From: Glaciihabitans sp. dw_435
Lineage (GTDB): Bacteria; Actinomycetota; Actinomycetes; Actinomycetales; Microbacteriaceae
Assembly: GCF_018449675.1 (NCBI RefSeq)
Contig: NZ_JAAVUZ010000001.1
Location: forward strand, 310,001-374,000
DNA length: 64,000 bases
Direction: 5' to 3'
The position numbers were made by a program, and so were the translations under genes. The notes under the pieces were generated by a model. The model had not been told where the DNA came from and did no database searches. It saw nothing but the letters and a program-made list of their open reading frames with translations. Positions 16,482-25,518 of the stretch are shown piece by piece; the stretch's first letter is position 1; every line of letters starts with the position of its first letter.

Positions 16482-17995
16482 TCCAGGATGCCCCGGTCGA
16501 GGATTCGACGGACGACCCGGTCAGCCGCGCCCCCGTCATCCCACGGGTTGTATCGCTTCTTCCACGCCTGATAGCGGGCGTGGTACGTGGCCTCCTCACC
16601 GGCGGGATTCGTGATGTGGGCAACGAGATCGTCGACTGTCTCGACTACGGGACCCGGCGCCGTGGGCAGCATGTCGAAGTAGAAGCCGCGAAGCTCGTCG
16701 CGGTATGACTGCACGTCGGGTGTGAAGAAGTAGATGGGCTTGCCCGTGACGGTGAAGTCGAACATCACGGAGGAGTAGTCGGTGACCAGTGCGTCGGCGG
16801 CGAGAAACAGGTCGGACACATCCGGGTAGCTCGTGACGTCAATGACGTTCGCGGCGTGCACGTCCCCGCCGTGGGCGATGGATCGGGAGTGGCCGCGCAG
16901 GAGTGTGACGTAGCCATCGCCGAGGCGCTCGGTGAACGCGGCGACATCGAGTTGGTCGGCATCACCGGGTCGGTCGTCACGCCAGGTGGGGGCGTACAGC
17001 ACCACCGTGGCATCCGCTGCAATGCCGAGCGTCGCACGCATTGTGCCGCCATCGCCCGTTACCAGCGCGTCGTTGCGGGGATACCCGTCCTGCCAGACGG
17101 GGGCGACGAATCCATACGCCGTTCGGAATATGCGGGTGCTGTAGGGGTTTTGGCTGAGCAGGATGTTCCAGCGGTAGCGCTCGCGCAGGGTCGCGACGAT
17201 CGTGCGCGGGTGCACCCGCTTGCGGTCGAGACCAATCTTCTTGAGCGGGGTGCCATGCCAGGTCTGCAGCACCGTCTGGAACTTACGCTTGCGGAATCGC
17301 TTGCGTAGCCAGTCGTTCACCACGATGAGGCGCACGGCGCCGCGAATGCGCCACCACTCCGTGCTTCCCTCGATGAGGGCCGTTGCCCCCTGCGGCACCT
17401 CGACCGACGCGTCGACAACGCTCCAGTAGCGAGCCGTGTTCGGGCGGGCGATCGTGAGGGCGCGATCGATCCCTCGCGGGTTGCAGGAAACGTTCTGACC
17501 GTAGAAGCTCTCGAAAAACACGGCGTCAAGCGGCGTGGGGTTGGTGGCGCGGTACTCGGCCTCGAGGCGTTGCTGGTTCGCGGGGCCCACTTCGTCATCG
17601 GCGAGAGGCGCCGCGAGCGAGAGCGTCAGTGGGTGGTCGCTGAATTCGGTGCGAAATAGCGCCGGGTACAGGCGGGGGTCGGGAAGCGTCGCGGCGAGCG
17701 TGGTGGCGGCGGACGTGTCATCCGCTGTCGGCACCTCGATCACATAATCGCCGGACGGCGGAGGCAGGGCGGGGCCGCCCCAGCGCGACGTAAGCAGGGG
17801 CAGGTCCGCAGAGAAGCCGGTGTCGGTGACAACGACCGGGGCGGTCAGCCGGAGGCGCGGTCCGATCAGCGTGATAACCGTCGGCGCGGTTCCCGTGAAA
17901 TCGCCCGAGATGGACAGCGAGGGGGAGTCGTCGCCCACGATGGCAAGCGAGCGGATGGTACGGCGCGGGGTCTCGGCGTCGGTGGCGCCGGTCAC
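16478..17995 (-). CDS. CDP-glycerol glycerophosphotransferase-family enzyme (TagB/TagF-like)
   Basis: The 505-residue protein has a poorly conserved N-terminal third and a C-terminal CDP-glycerol:polyol-phosphate transferase domain: 'TWHGTPLKKIGLD', 'VLYAPTWRDD', 'LRGHSRS' and 'ADALVTDYSSVMFDFTVTGKPI'. The family adds glycerol- or ribitol-phosphate units to wall teichoic-type polymers at the cytosolic membrane face. The GTG start overlaps the stop of the related gene upstream (GTGA), so the two are coupled. It is last in the operon, and its stop (TAG at 16478-16480) is 4 nt from that of the glycosyltransferase, overlapping it. Confidence 0.85.
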   Translation of the reverse strand: MTGATDAETPRRTIRSLAIVGDDSPSLSISGDFTGTAPTVITLIGPRLRLTAPVVVTDTGFSADLPLLTSRWGGPALPPPSGDYVIEVPTADDTSAATTLAATLPDPRLYPALFRTEFSDHPLTLSLAAPLADDEVGPANQQRLEAEYRATNPTPLDAVFFESFYGQNVSCNPRGIDRALTIARPNTARYWSVVDASVEVPQGATALIEGSTEWWRIRGAVRLIVVNDWLRKRFRKRKFQTVLQTWHGTPLKKIGLDRKRVHPRTIVATLRERYRWNILLSQNPYSTRIFRTAYGFVAPVWQDGYPRNDALVTGDGGTMRATLGIAADATVVLYAPTWRDDRPGDADQLDVAAFTERLGDGYVTLLRGHSRSIAHGGDVHAANVIDVTSYPDVSDLFLAADALVTDYSSVMFDFTVTGKPIYFFTPDVQSYRDELRGFYFDMLPTAPGPVVETVDDLVAHITNPAGEEATYHARYQAWKKRYNPWDDGGAADRVVRRILDRGILD

Positions 17996-19248
17996 GAGGC
18001 CGCCGACAGGCGGGCGGTGATCTCGTCGAGAACGCGGGCGGAATTGTGGCCATCGTTGAACGCAAAGTTGCGCGAGGCGATCATGCGGGTGTGCTCCTGG
18101 ATTCGCGAGCTGAGGTCGGCGTCGACCTCCCGGGTGGAGAGAAGCGCGAGAATTTCGTCCCACGTCGAGACGTGCAGTCCGCCGCTGAACTCGTCGTATG
18201 GCTCGTACAAACCACGGGTGCGGGTGTACTCCGCGATGTCGGGGGCCAGGTACATGATCTCTCCATCGGTCAGAGCAAAATCGTAGGCGATGGAGGAGTA
18301 GTCCGTGATCAACGTGGTCGCCGCCGGGAGCAGCGGAGTGATGTCACCCTGCAGGTCGCCGCCGAGAATCGCGATGCGCGGGGAGAGCGCAGCTCCCGCG
18401 GCGTAATCGCCCACGCCAAGGGGGTGGGGTCGGATGATCAGGGTGGACCCCGTCGAATCGAGGTACTGCGAGAGCGCTCGCCACTGCTCGGCGGTGGGTA
18501 CGCCGGGGTCGCGCTCGCCATCGCGCCAGGTAGGCGCGTACAGCAGTACGGGGGAGTCGCCAAGGCTGGCGAGCCCTGTCAGCGTCGCGACGCGGTCACG
18601 AGCCGCTGAGACGCGCTCGGCGGGGCTGCCGGTGGCGAGGACGTCGTCGCGCGGGTCCCCGGTGACGACAACGCGCTCGGCGGGCAGGGCGAATGCCGTG
18701 CGGATGCGGGACGCGGCGAGTTCAGACGCTGCCGGGAACAGGCTGATTCCCTGGGCGGCCCGTCGGTACATGCGGCGCAGGATGCCACGGATGGCCGACG
18801 AGTTCGGCAGGATGGGGCTCCGCATCGTCGCGGGCGAGTCAAGGTGGATCAGCTTGAGGGGGATGCCGTGCCATAGCTGCACGATGAAAGCTCCGCGGGT
18901 TCCAAAGCGGTTGGCGTCGCCGAAGCCATGCGTGACGACGAGAACCTGGGCACGCAGCGTGAGCCAGAAGCCGCGCCAGCTCGTGACCCGGACCGCGGGG
19001 ATGCCGAGGGCCGAGGCATCCGTCATGTCCCGGCTATTGCGCGCCAGCCAGGTCAGATGCAGGTGGGGGTGCCGGGCATGGGTCTCGCGGTAGAGGGCGA
19101 GGGCGCCTTCGCCGACACCGCTGCCACAACCGAAGACCCAGTGGCCGGTGCGGCGGGGGACGATTGCGCTCGCGACCGCGCCGAGCGCGTAGAGGGGGAG
19201 CGCGAGAACCTTCTGGGTATTCCCTCGGGAAAAGGTAAAGCGGCTCAC
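17992..19248 (-). CDS. CDP-glycerol glycerophosphotransferase-family enzyme (TagB/TagF-like)
   Basis: The 418-residue enzyme is related to the gene downstream. It has a hydrophobic N-terminal segment ('VLALPLYALGAVASAIV'), 'VQLWHGIPLKLIHLD', 'VLLYAPTWRDGERD', 'LIIRPHP' and 'ATTLITDYSSIAYDFALTDGEI', the conserved transferase-domain motifs. Two family members in tandem suggest a primer enzyme and a polymerase, or two polymer types. The start is taken as the GTG at 19248 because the frame upstream of it reads into the previous gene. Enzyme order in the pathway is inferred. Confidence 0.84.
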   Translation of the reverse strand: MSRFTFSRGNTQKVLALPLYALGAVASAIVPRRTGHWVFGCGSGVGEGALALYRETHARHPHLHLTWLARNSRDMTDASALGIPAVRVTSWRGFWLTLRAQVLVVTHGFGDANRFGTRGAFIVQLWHGIPLKLIHLDSPATMRSPILPNSSAIRGILRRMYRRAAQGISLFPAASELAASRIRTAFALPAERVVVTGDPRDDVLATGSPAERVSAARDRVATLTGLASLGDSPVLLYAPTWRDGERDPGVPTAEQWRALSQYLDSTGSTLIIRPHPLGVGDYAAGAALSPRIAILGGDLQGDITPLLPAATTLITDYSSIAYDFALTDGEIMYLAPDIAEYTRTRGLYEPYDEFSGGLHVSTWDEILALLSTREVDADLSSRIQEHTRMIASRNFAFNDGHNSARVLDEITARLSAAS

Positions 19249-19288
19249 CTGTCGAACAGTATCAGCCGCGCCTGCAGCGACCGGTCGC

Positions 19289-19591
19289 CTAGAAGCTGAC
19301 GGGCCACAGATACTCCTGCCCGTTGGGGCGGAACCATCGCACCATCGCGATGCTTTGGCGGGCAAGGTCGCGTCCGGAAATCGTCATCACGAGGGTGTCA
19401 CCCGGCGCGAGGGTGGAGGGAGCGGTGGCCGGCATCACGCCACCGCCGTGGAGGGTGAGGGTCACCCCGGTGAGTGTTTCGGCGCCGAGATTTCGCAGGG
19501 CGTAACGCTGGGCGCGGTTCTCTCGTTCGAAGTGCCAGGGCACCCGATAGGCAATCTCCGCGCTGACAGGGGCGAGGTGGCTGTGGGTCAT
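19289..19591 (-). CDS. Unknown 100-residue protein in wall-polymer operon
   Basis: The frame starts MTHSHLAPVSAEIAY and is rich in beta-strand-like sequence: alternating hydrophobics, 'LRNLGAETLTGVTLTLHGGG' and 'LAPGDTLVMTISG', ending 'RPNGQEYLWPVSF'. The pattern suggests a small Ig-like beta-sandwich of the kind appended to polymer enzymes. It has no signal peptide or membrane helix, so it should be cytosolic. It lies 37 nt after the 303-residue gene and 40 nt before a transferase on the same strand, consistent with co-transcription. It could contribute polymer binding to the transferases. Confidence 0.6.
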   Translation of the reverse strand: MTHSHLAPVSAEIAYRVPWHFERENRAQRYALRNLGAETLTGVTLTLHGGGVMPATAPSTLAPGDTLVMTISGRDLARQSIAMVRWFRPNGQEYLWPVSF

Positions 19592-19628
19592 GATCGCACG
19601 GTAGCCGCGACATCCGACCCTCCCGGGA

Positions 19629-20540
19629 CTACTGGGGAGAAGCGGACGTGTCCTCGTCCTGGGGAGGAGGAGAGGTCATCAGAGCCTTGCGATTCCGCGG
19701 GGACAGCTGGGGGAAGGACGGCAGCGGGGGCAGCCGGCGGAAACGCTTGGTCGGGGCATCCGCACGCTCGCCCGACCCGGTGGATTTCGGAGTCTTCGGT
19801 TGCTTGACGGCCTTGGGAGCCTTCGCCGGCTTCTCGATGCGCACCTTGGGCTCGAGCGTGAGGGGGAAGTGGTCGGGAGCGACACCGAACGCCTCCCGCG
19901 AACTCTTGACGACGCGACGACCGAGAATGTGGTTGCCGGATCCGCCGATGACGGCTCCGATGCCGAAGGGGATCGCGCGTCCGACCAGGTTGGTGCCCTG
20001 CTGCACGACGAACTTCTTCATGAAGGACTTCTTGATCTGGTCGGCGATGTGTCCCATGGCCGCCGACGGCAGGCTCTTGGTGACCATGTCGCCCCAGAAA
20101 CCGGTACGGCTCGGGCCGCCGCCGGTCACCTGACCTGCCAGCTGACGCACGAGATCGGAGCCGCCGGAGCCGAGCATCATGGTCATCACGAGCGCGCGGG
20201 CGCGATCCGGGTCTTCGACCACGATTCCGTGCACCTCGGTGACGGATTGCGCGAACAGAGCGCTTGCCTCGAGGAAGCCCGCGGTCTCGACGCTGGACAG
20301 CGCGAGGGAGATTCCCACGCCGACCGCGGGGATGACGGCGCTCGCGCCCACCATCGCACCACCGGTCGTGACGGCCGCCAGATAGCGGCGCTCAAGAATG
20401 TGAATGACCTCGGCGGGCGTCGCGTTGGGCTTGCTGTGGCGGATGGCCCGGATGTGAGCGAGCACGACCGGCCGCTGCACGGAGAGCACCTTGTCGATGC
20501 CTCGAAATACGTACTGGTTACCCTGCGGTGCGATTGTCAT
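19629..20540 (-). CDS. Unknown 303-residue membrane-associated protein
   Basis: The N-terminal part (1-75) is polar, and a Gly/Ala-rich hydrophobic stretch (about 57-90, 'TTGGAMVGASAVIPAVGVGISLALSS') may insert in the membrane. A second hydrophobic patch lies near 195-215 ('AIPFGIGAVIGGSGNHILG'). The last ~75 residues are Lys/Pro-rich and look disordered. There is a faint resemblance to EcsC-type proteins, but I do not assign it. Its ATG overlaps the ABC ATPase stop by one base (TAATG), so it is tied to the polymer exporter and could be an accessory factor. Confidence 0.55.
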   Translation of the reverse strand: MTIAPQGNQYVFRGIDKVLSVQRPVVLAHIRAIRHSKPNATPAEVIHILERRYLAAVTTGGAMVGASAVIPAVGVGISLALSSVETAGFLEASALFAQSVTEVHGIVVEDPDRARALVMTMMLGSGGSDLVRQLAGQVTGGGPSRTGFWGDMVTKSLPSAAMGHIADQIKKSFMKKFVVQQGTNLVGRAIPFGIGAVIGGSGNHILGRRVVKSSREAFGVAPDHFPLTLEPKVRIEKPAKAPKAVKQPKTPKSTGSGERADAPTKRFRRLPPLPSFPQLSPRNRKALMTSPPPQDEDTSASPQ

Positions 20541-21316
20541 TACTCAACAGCGTAATCCGAGTTGTAGCGATCTATGACCTCTTCAATCGGTGCATCCAGC
20601 ACCAATCTTCCCTTGTCGAGGTACAGACCGCGGGTGCAGAAGCGGCGGAGGTCTTTTTCACTGTGCGAGACGAAGAACAGGGTGCGGCCACCGGCGAGCA
20701 GCTCCTCGATGCGGCGGTAACACTTCTCACGGAAACCACGGTCGCCGACGGCGAGAACCTCGTCGACGATGAGGATCGGCTCTTCCAGCCGGGAGATCAC
20801 GGAGAAGGCGATGCGCACGCGCATTCCGCTGGACAGGTGCTTGTAGGGGGTGTCGAGAAAGTCACCGATTTCGGCGAAGTCGATGATCTCGTCAAATCGC
20901 GCGTCGATTTCCGCACGCTTCATTCCGTGCAGTCCCGCGGTGAGGTAAACGTTGTCGCGCACGGTGAGGTCATCGACGAACCCGCCGGTGATTTCGATCA
21001 GGGGAGCGACCCCGGCGCTGACGGTGACGGAGCCCTCATCGGGAAGCATGACCTGCGCAACGAGCTTGAGCAGCGTCGACTTGCCCTGACCGTTCCGACC
21101 CACGACGCCGATGGCCTCGCCGCGACCCACGTCGAAGGAGACATCGCGCAGTGCCCAGAACTGGTCGGGGCGTTTGCGACGGGCACCCGACGAGAGCAAG
21201 TCCTTGAAGCTACGACGCTGACGGCGGTTGCGGTTGAAACTGATGCCCAGATTGTCGACGTGGATGACCGGATCCGTCGTCATGGCACCGCCCGACACAC
21301 TCGCGGTTTCGGTCAC
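20540..21316 (-). CDS. ABC transporter ATPase, teichoic acid/polysaccharide export type (TagH/Wzt-like)
   Basis: The 258-residue ATPase has Walker A 'GVVGRNGQGKSTLLKL', the exporter-type signature 'HLSSGMRVRIAFSV' and Walker B 'PILIVDEVLAVGD', all typical of polysaccharide exporters ('GxNGAGKSTLLK' and 'SSGMxxRLAF'). It lacks the long C-terminal glycan-binding domain of some Wzt proteins. It lies 2 nt after the permease gene and should drive export of the polymer made by the transferases downstream. Confidence 0.9.
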   Translation of the reverse strand: MTETASVSGGAMTTDPVIHVDNLGISFNRNRRQRRSFKDLLSSGARRKRPDQFWALRDVSFDVGRGEAIGVVGRNGQGKSTLLKLVAQVMLPDEGSVTVSAGVAPLIEITGGFVDDLTVRDNVYLTAGLHGMKRAEIDARFDEIIDFAEIGDFLDTPYKHLSSGMRVRIAFSVISRLEEPILIVDEVLAVGDRGFREKCYRRIEELLAGGRTLFFVSHSEKDLRRFCTRGLYLDKGRLVLDAPIEEVIDRYNSDYAVE

Positions 21317-21318
21317 GA

Positions 21319-22113
21319 TCAGATTCCCTTCAGGACGGTGCTGATCGACCGGCGGAAGACCAGGATGCCGACACCGAGGATGATCACGGACATCAGTGCC
21401 GAGACGACCACGGCGAACCAGTCGATCGGGTTCACAAAGAAGGATGCCCGGTACAGCTCAAAAATCCCACTGAGCGGGTTGAACGCGGCAAGGGTCTTGA
21501 ATGGCCCGAGGTCCTGCAGGTTGTAGATGATGGGCGATGCATAGAAGAGGAACCGCAGAACAAGCTTGACGGCGCGCTCGAGGTCGCGGAAGAAGACTAC
21601 GAGGGGAGCGACGATGAGACCGATTCCGGTAATGAGTACTGTCTGCATCACGATGGCGAGCAGGGAGTACAAGACTCCCCACCGCAGCGTGGCCCCGGCG
21701 ATAATCGCGAAGATGGCGATGACCGGAAGACTCGCGATGAACTCGATGCCCTTCGACAGCACGAGGCGCAGTACCCAGATGGTGCGGGGGATCTTGGTCG
21801 AGCGGATGAGCTTCTGTTCTTTGAGGAACGCCCGCGTGGTGTCGGAGACGGCGCCGTTGAACCACATCCAGGGCAGCAACCCCGTGAGCAGGAACACGAT
21901 GTACGGCTCGTGGCCCACGCCGCGGTCGAAGACCACGGTGAACACAAACCAGTAGATGCCGGCCATGACCAGCGGGTCGAGGATCGACCAGAAGTAACCG
22001 AGCGCCGAGGTGGAGTAGCGCACCTTGAGGTCGCGGCTGGTGAGCAACCACAGGGAATGGCGGTAGCGCGAGAAAGGCGTCCACACTGTGCGCGCGGGTG
22101 CTGCTACCGTCAC
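21319..22113 (-). CDS. ABC-2 permease, teichoic acid/polysaccharide export type (TagG/Wzm-like)
   Basis: The 264-residue permease has the ABC-2 fold with six hydrophobic segments and the family motif region 'SLWLLTSRDLKVRYSTSALGYFWSILDPLVMAGIY' split over residues 20-54. The conserved 'LPWMWFNGAV' and 'YASPIIYNL' segments follow. It forms the export channel with the ATPase gene directly downstream. The GTG start has a GAGG ribosome binding site, and both lie in a region able to form alternative hairpins with the 46-nt leader. Confidence 0.9.
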   Translation of the reverse strand: MTVAAPARTVWTPFSRYRHSLWLLTSRDLKVRYSTSALGYFWSILDPLVMAGIYWFVFTVVFDRGVGHEPYIVFLLTGLLPWMWFNGAVSDTTRAFLKEQKLIRSTKIPRTIWVLRLVLSKGIEFIASLPVIAIFAIIAGATLRWGVLYSLLAIVMQTVLITGIGLIVAPLVVFFRDLERAVKLVLRFLFYASPIIYNLQDLGPFKTLAAFNPLSGIFELYRASFFVNPIDWFAVVVSALMSVIILGVGILVFRRSISTVLKGI

Positions 22114-22147
22114 GGGGTCCTCACTAGGGGTCTAATTCGACCCCGTG
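22111..22147 (-). promoter_or_regulatory. Two competing hairpins over the permease start codon
   Basis: On the mRNA strand the segment CACGGGGTC is followed by GACCCC 6 nt later and by GACCCCGTG 13 nt further on. The first hairpin is GGGGTC/GACCCC (6 bp) and leaves the start free. The second, CACGGGGTC/GACCCCGTG (9 bp), covers the GTG start codon next to its GAGG site. The two cannot form together. A translational switch is an inference. Confidence 0.4.
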
Positions 22148-22159
22148 CCCCGTGGTGAC

Positions 22160-22852
22160 TCAGACGAAGAGGTTGGCCCTCTCCAGGTCCTCGGCGAAAT
22201 CAATCTCCACGGCGTAGAGGTCGGAAATATCTACCGGCTCAATGCGCAGCTTGTCCTGCTCAATTGCCAACTCTATTCCACGCTCGAAGTAGTCCTGGTC
22301 CTCAACGCGCTTCAGCTGGCGCAGAAGCACCGCCTTGTCGTCGCGGGCGATGTAGTTGATGCCGACGGCCTCGCCGAGACCGTTCTTCACGATCTTTGAC
22401 AGCTCGCGGATGTAGCCCTCGGCGTCGGTCGTGTACTTGACCTCTTCGTCGGAAACCTTGGCGGTGTTGACCGACACGAAGGACTGGTCGCGGGCCACCA
22501 GCTTGGCGGCACGGACGAGAGCGTTGGGGTCGAAGACGACGTCGCCGTTCATCCAGAGCACTCCGCCGGTCGACGACGCCTGCAGTGCGCGCATCAGACT
22601 CTTGGACGTGTTGGTCTGGTCGTACTGCTCGTTGTAGACGAAGGAGGCCTGCGGGAACGCCTCAATGATGTGCTCGGACTTGTAGCCGACGACAACCGTG
22701 ACGCGGGCATCCTTGCCGAACGCGTGGTTGATGTTGTCGAACTGCTGCTGCATGATGCTGCGGCCGTTGCTGAGCTCGGTCAGCGGCTTCGGAAGTGAGC
22801 GGCCGAGACGGCTTCCCATTCCGGCAGCCAGAATGACGATCTGTGTGCTCAT
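22160..22852 (-). CDS. LicC-like nucleotidyltransferase (phosphocholine/sugar-phosphate cytidylyltransferase type)
   Basis: The 230-residue enzyme has the nucleotidyltransferase signature 'QIVILAAGMGSRLGRSLPKPLTE' (split over residues 4-26) and the acidic metal site 'VLWMNGDVVFD'. It resembles LicC-type phosphocholine cytidylyltransferases and short sugar-nucleotide pyrophosphorylases. It is first in the wall-polymer operon and would supply the activated precursor, a CDP-linked polyol or choline given the CDP-glycerol-type transferases downstream. The exact substrate is inferred. The operon promoter should lie in 22,853-23,045, between this gene and the divergent ABC genes. Confidence 0.8.
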   Translation of the reverse strand: MSTQIVILAAGMGSRLGRSLPKPLTELSNGRSIMQQQFDNINHAFGKDARVTVVVGYKSEHIIEAFPQASFVYNEQYDQTNTSKSLMRALQASSTGGVLWMNGDVVFDPNALVRAAKLVARDQSFVSVNTAKVSDEEVKYTTDAEGYIRELSKIVKNGLGEAVGINYIARDDKAVLLRQLKRVEDQDYFERGIELAIEQDKLRIEPVDISDLYAVEIDFAEDLERANLFV

Positions 22853-23045
22853 CGTGTGGTCTCCTCTTGTTTTCGCCCCCGTCGGAAAACCTTTACGTGC
22901 TGTTTACCCGGGAGAAATGCTTCTGGACACAACGTTGTGCTTGGGCGAGTTTACCGGGCGGGGGCGCTAAATACTATGAAACTCGCGGGGGTTGTAGTCC
23001 ATTCGTGATAGTCAGGTCGCAGCCGTGAGGGGTTGGTACGGTTGT

Positions 23046-23966
23046 GTGGTGGATTCCGAAACCGATGCGACGTCAGCTGCCCGCACGACCTCTCCACCTT
23101 CGGCGCCGTCACCAGCGCGGACGCCCCGCAAGCCCCCTGCCGTGCGCGGGAGCATCCCTCGTCGTCCGCTCGCGAAGCAGTCGGACGCGGCAGCCAAGCC
23201 GGCTCGCGAGGTAGTTCTGCTCATCGAAGGACTCGTCAAGCGGTTCGGTGAGACGACGGCCGTTGCCGGAATCGACCTGAGCATTCACGCCGGCTCGTTC
23301 TTCGGCATCGTCGGCCCCAATGGCGCGGGCAAGACCACCACCCTGTCGATGGTGACCGGTCTGCTCCGTCCCGATGCCGGGCGCGTGTTTGTGCACGGTG
23401 CGGACGTGTGGGCGAACCCCGCGGCCGCCAAGCGCAACATGGGAGTTCTTCCCGACCGCCTGCGTCTGTTCGACCGACTGACCGGCGCCCAACTGCTGTA
23501 CTACGCGGGCACGCTGCGCGGGCTCGACCGCAAGACCGTCCTTTCGCGTACCGCCGACCTGGCCGCGTCGTTCGGTCTGGAGGACGCGCTCGACCGGCTC
23601 GTCACCGACTATTCGGCCGGTATGGCCAAGAAGGTTGCGCTCGCCGCTGCCATGATCCACTCGCCCCGACTGCTGGTGTTGGACGAACCATTCGAATCGG
23701 TGGACCCCGTCTCTGCCGCAAACGTGACCGCGATCCTGCGCCGCTACGTCGGCGCCGGCGGTACCGTCGTGCTCTCCAGCCACAGCATGGACCTGATCGA
23801 ACGCATCTGTGACGACGTGGCCGTCGTGGTCAACGGCGCCGTGCTCGACACGGGGTCCGTCAACGACGTGCGCAAGGGCGGCTCGCTCGAGGAGCGCTTC
23901 GTCGAACTCGCCGGTGGACGCAAGAGCGCGGAGGGCATGGAGTGGTTGCACAGTTTCTCGGACTGA
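23046..23966 (+). CDS. ABC transporter ATP-binding protein
   Basis: After a Pro/Ser/Thr-rich N-terminal extension of about 60 residues, a standard ATPase domain follows: Walker A 'GIVGPNGAGKTTTLSM', signature 'DYSAGMAKKVALAAAM', Walker B 'RLLVLDEPFESVDP' and switch His 'SSHSMD'. It pairs with the large permease gene that overlaps its 3' end. The function is unknown, but an ABC-2-type exporter is likely. The start is one of two adjacent GTG codons (23046, 23049), without a clear ribosome binding site. The extension may be shorter. Confidence 0.85.
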   Translation: MVDSETDATSAARTTSPPSAPSPARTPRKPPAVRGSIPRRPLAKQSDAAAKPAREVVLLIEGLVKRFGETTAVAGIDLSIHAGSFFGIVGPNGAGKTTTLSMVTGLLRPDAGRVFVHGADVWANPAAAKRNMGVLPDRLRLFDRLTGAQLLYYAGTLRGLDRKTVLSRTADLAASFGLEDALDRLVTDYSAGMAKKVALAAAMIHSPRLLVLDEPFESVDPVSAANVTAILRRYVGAGGTVVLSSHSMDLIERICDDVAVVVNGAVLDTGSVNDVRKGGSLEERFVELAGGRKSAEGMEWLHSFSD

Positions 23967-25513
23967 GGCTGCGGCTGCTCGCTAATTCCTTTGCCGGTGG
24001 CGCCTGGCAGACCGTCGGTCTGCTGGTGGGCCTCGCCGTCGGGCTGGTAGCCGCCATCCTCGGTGTCACCGCGCTCGTCGAACTGCGGGACGCGACGGTC
24101 ACCGTTGCCGGAGACATCGTCGCGGTCGCGGGTGCGCTGATCGTGCTCGGCTACTTCCTCATTCCCCTCGCCTTCGGCGGCGACGACGCGATGGATCCGC
24201 GCAAGTTCGCCCTGTTTGACCTGCCCGCTGGCCGACTCGCGACCGGGCTCGCCGTTGCCGCGCTCGTGAGCGTCCCCTCCCTGGCCATCGCCCTGGTCGC
24301 GTTCGCGCAGATCGCGACGTGGAGCCGTTCCTCCGGGGCATCGGTGCTCGCGGTTCTCAGCGCACTTCTCATCATCGCCACGTGCGTCCTCGGTTCCCGG
24401 GTCACCACCGCGGTGGCAGCGCTCATCGTCGCCAGTCGTTGGGCACGGGATGTCGCGGGCGTCGTCGCTCTTCTTGTGCTGGCCGTCGTCGTGGTCATTG
24501 GCATCGGATTCCTCGGCGTCGACTGGTCAACGGACGGCTCCTCCGTGTTGCACTCCATCGTGGTCTTCGCCGGGTGGACCCCGTTCGGCGCTGCCTGGTC
24601 GGCCCCCGCGGAAGCCGCGGCGGGACACGGCGGGACCGCGACCGGACAGACGCTCGTGGCCCTCGCAACCGTCGCCGTTCTCTGGGTTCTCTGGCGCGTC
24701 GTCGCCGGTCACACCATCGTCACCAAGTACCGCGAAGTCGTCGTCAAGAAGTACAAGGGCCTCGGGTGGTTCGACAGCTTCCCGTCGACGCGATCCGGCG
24801 TTATTGCCGCGCGCACCCTCACCTACTGGGGACGGGATCCGCGCTACCACGTCTCCCTGCTGATCGTGCCGCTCGTGCCGTTCGTCATGCTAATCCCCCT
24901 GATGGTCGCGGGAGTACCGACGAACTACCTGGCGCTGATCCCCGTTCCCGTGGTCGCCCTGTTCCTCGGCTGGCTGATCCATAACGACGTCGCGTTCGAC
25001 AACACGGCGGTGTGGCTGCACGTGGTGTCGCACACCCGGGGGAGCGCGGACCGTCTGGGCCGAGCCATCCCGACCCTGATCATCGGGATCCCGATCGTCG
25101 TCTTCGGGTCGTTCTTCTGTGCGGTGCTCTTTGGCGACATCGGGGTGCTGCCCTCGCTCATCGGCGTGAGCCTGTGCATCCTGCTCAGCGGTCTCGGCTT
25201 GTCGAGCATCATGTCGGCGCGGTTCCCGTACCCGGTGGCGCGTCCCGGCGACAGCCCGTTCGCCCAGCCGCAGACGGGCGGTGGCGGGTCGGCGACGGTG
25301 CAGGCATTCTCGTTCCTGCTCACCATCGTGGTCGCCGTCCCCGCGCTGGCGCTCGCGCGTCTCGGCCTCATCGAGGGCGGCACCTGGGCGTGGGGATCCC
25401 TGTGGATCGGCATCGGTGTCGGGCTGCTCGTGCTCGCCGTGGGAATCGCCTGGGGAGGTCGCATCTTCGAGAAGCGCTCACCCGACATTCTCGCGTTCAG
25501 CATGCGAAACTAG
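23942..25513 (+). CDS. Multi-spanning ABC transporter permease
   Basis: The 523-residue, very hydrophobic protein has about 12-14 predicted membrane helices. A central polar segment (about 255-290) carries 'VVKKYKGLGWFDSFPSTRSGVIAARTLTYWGRDPRY'-type cytosolic sequence, read here in two parts. It overlaps the ATPase gene by 25 nt. Similar large permeases pair with a single ATPase in Micrococcales, but the substrate is unknown. Confidence 0.8.
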   Translation: MVAQFLGLRLRLLANSFAGGAWQTVGLLVGLAVGLVAAILGVTALVELRDATVTVAGDIVAVAGALIVLGYFLIPLAFGGDDAMDPRKFALFDLPAGRLATGLAVAALVSVPSLAIALVAFAQIATWSRSSGASVLAVLSALLIIATCVLGSRVTTAVAALIVASRWARDVAGVVALLVLAVVVVIGIGFLGVDWSTDGSSVLHSIVVFAGWTPFGAAWSAPAEAAAGHGGTATGQTLVALATVAVLWVLWRVVAGHTIVTKYREVVVKKYKGLGWFDSFPSTRSGVIAARTLTYWGRDPRYHVSLLIVPLVPFVMLIPLMVAGVPTNYLALIPVPVVALFLGWLIHNDVAFDNTAVWLHVVSHTRGSADRLGRAIPTLIIGIPIVVFGSFFCAVLFGDIGVLPSLIGVSLCILLSGLGLSSIMSARFPYPVARPGDSPFAQPQTGGGGSATVQAFSFLLTIVVAVPALALARLGLIEGGTWAWGSLWIGIGVGLLVLAVGIAWGGRIFEKRSPDILAFSMRN

Positions 25514-25518
25514 AGGCT

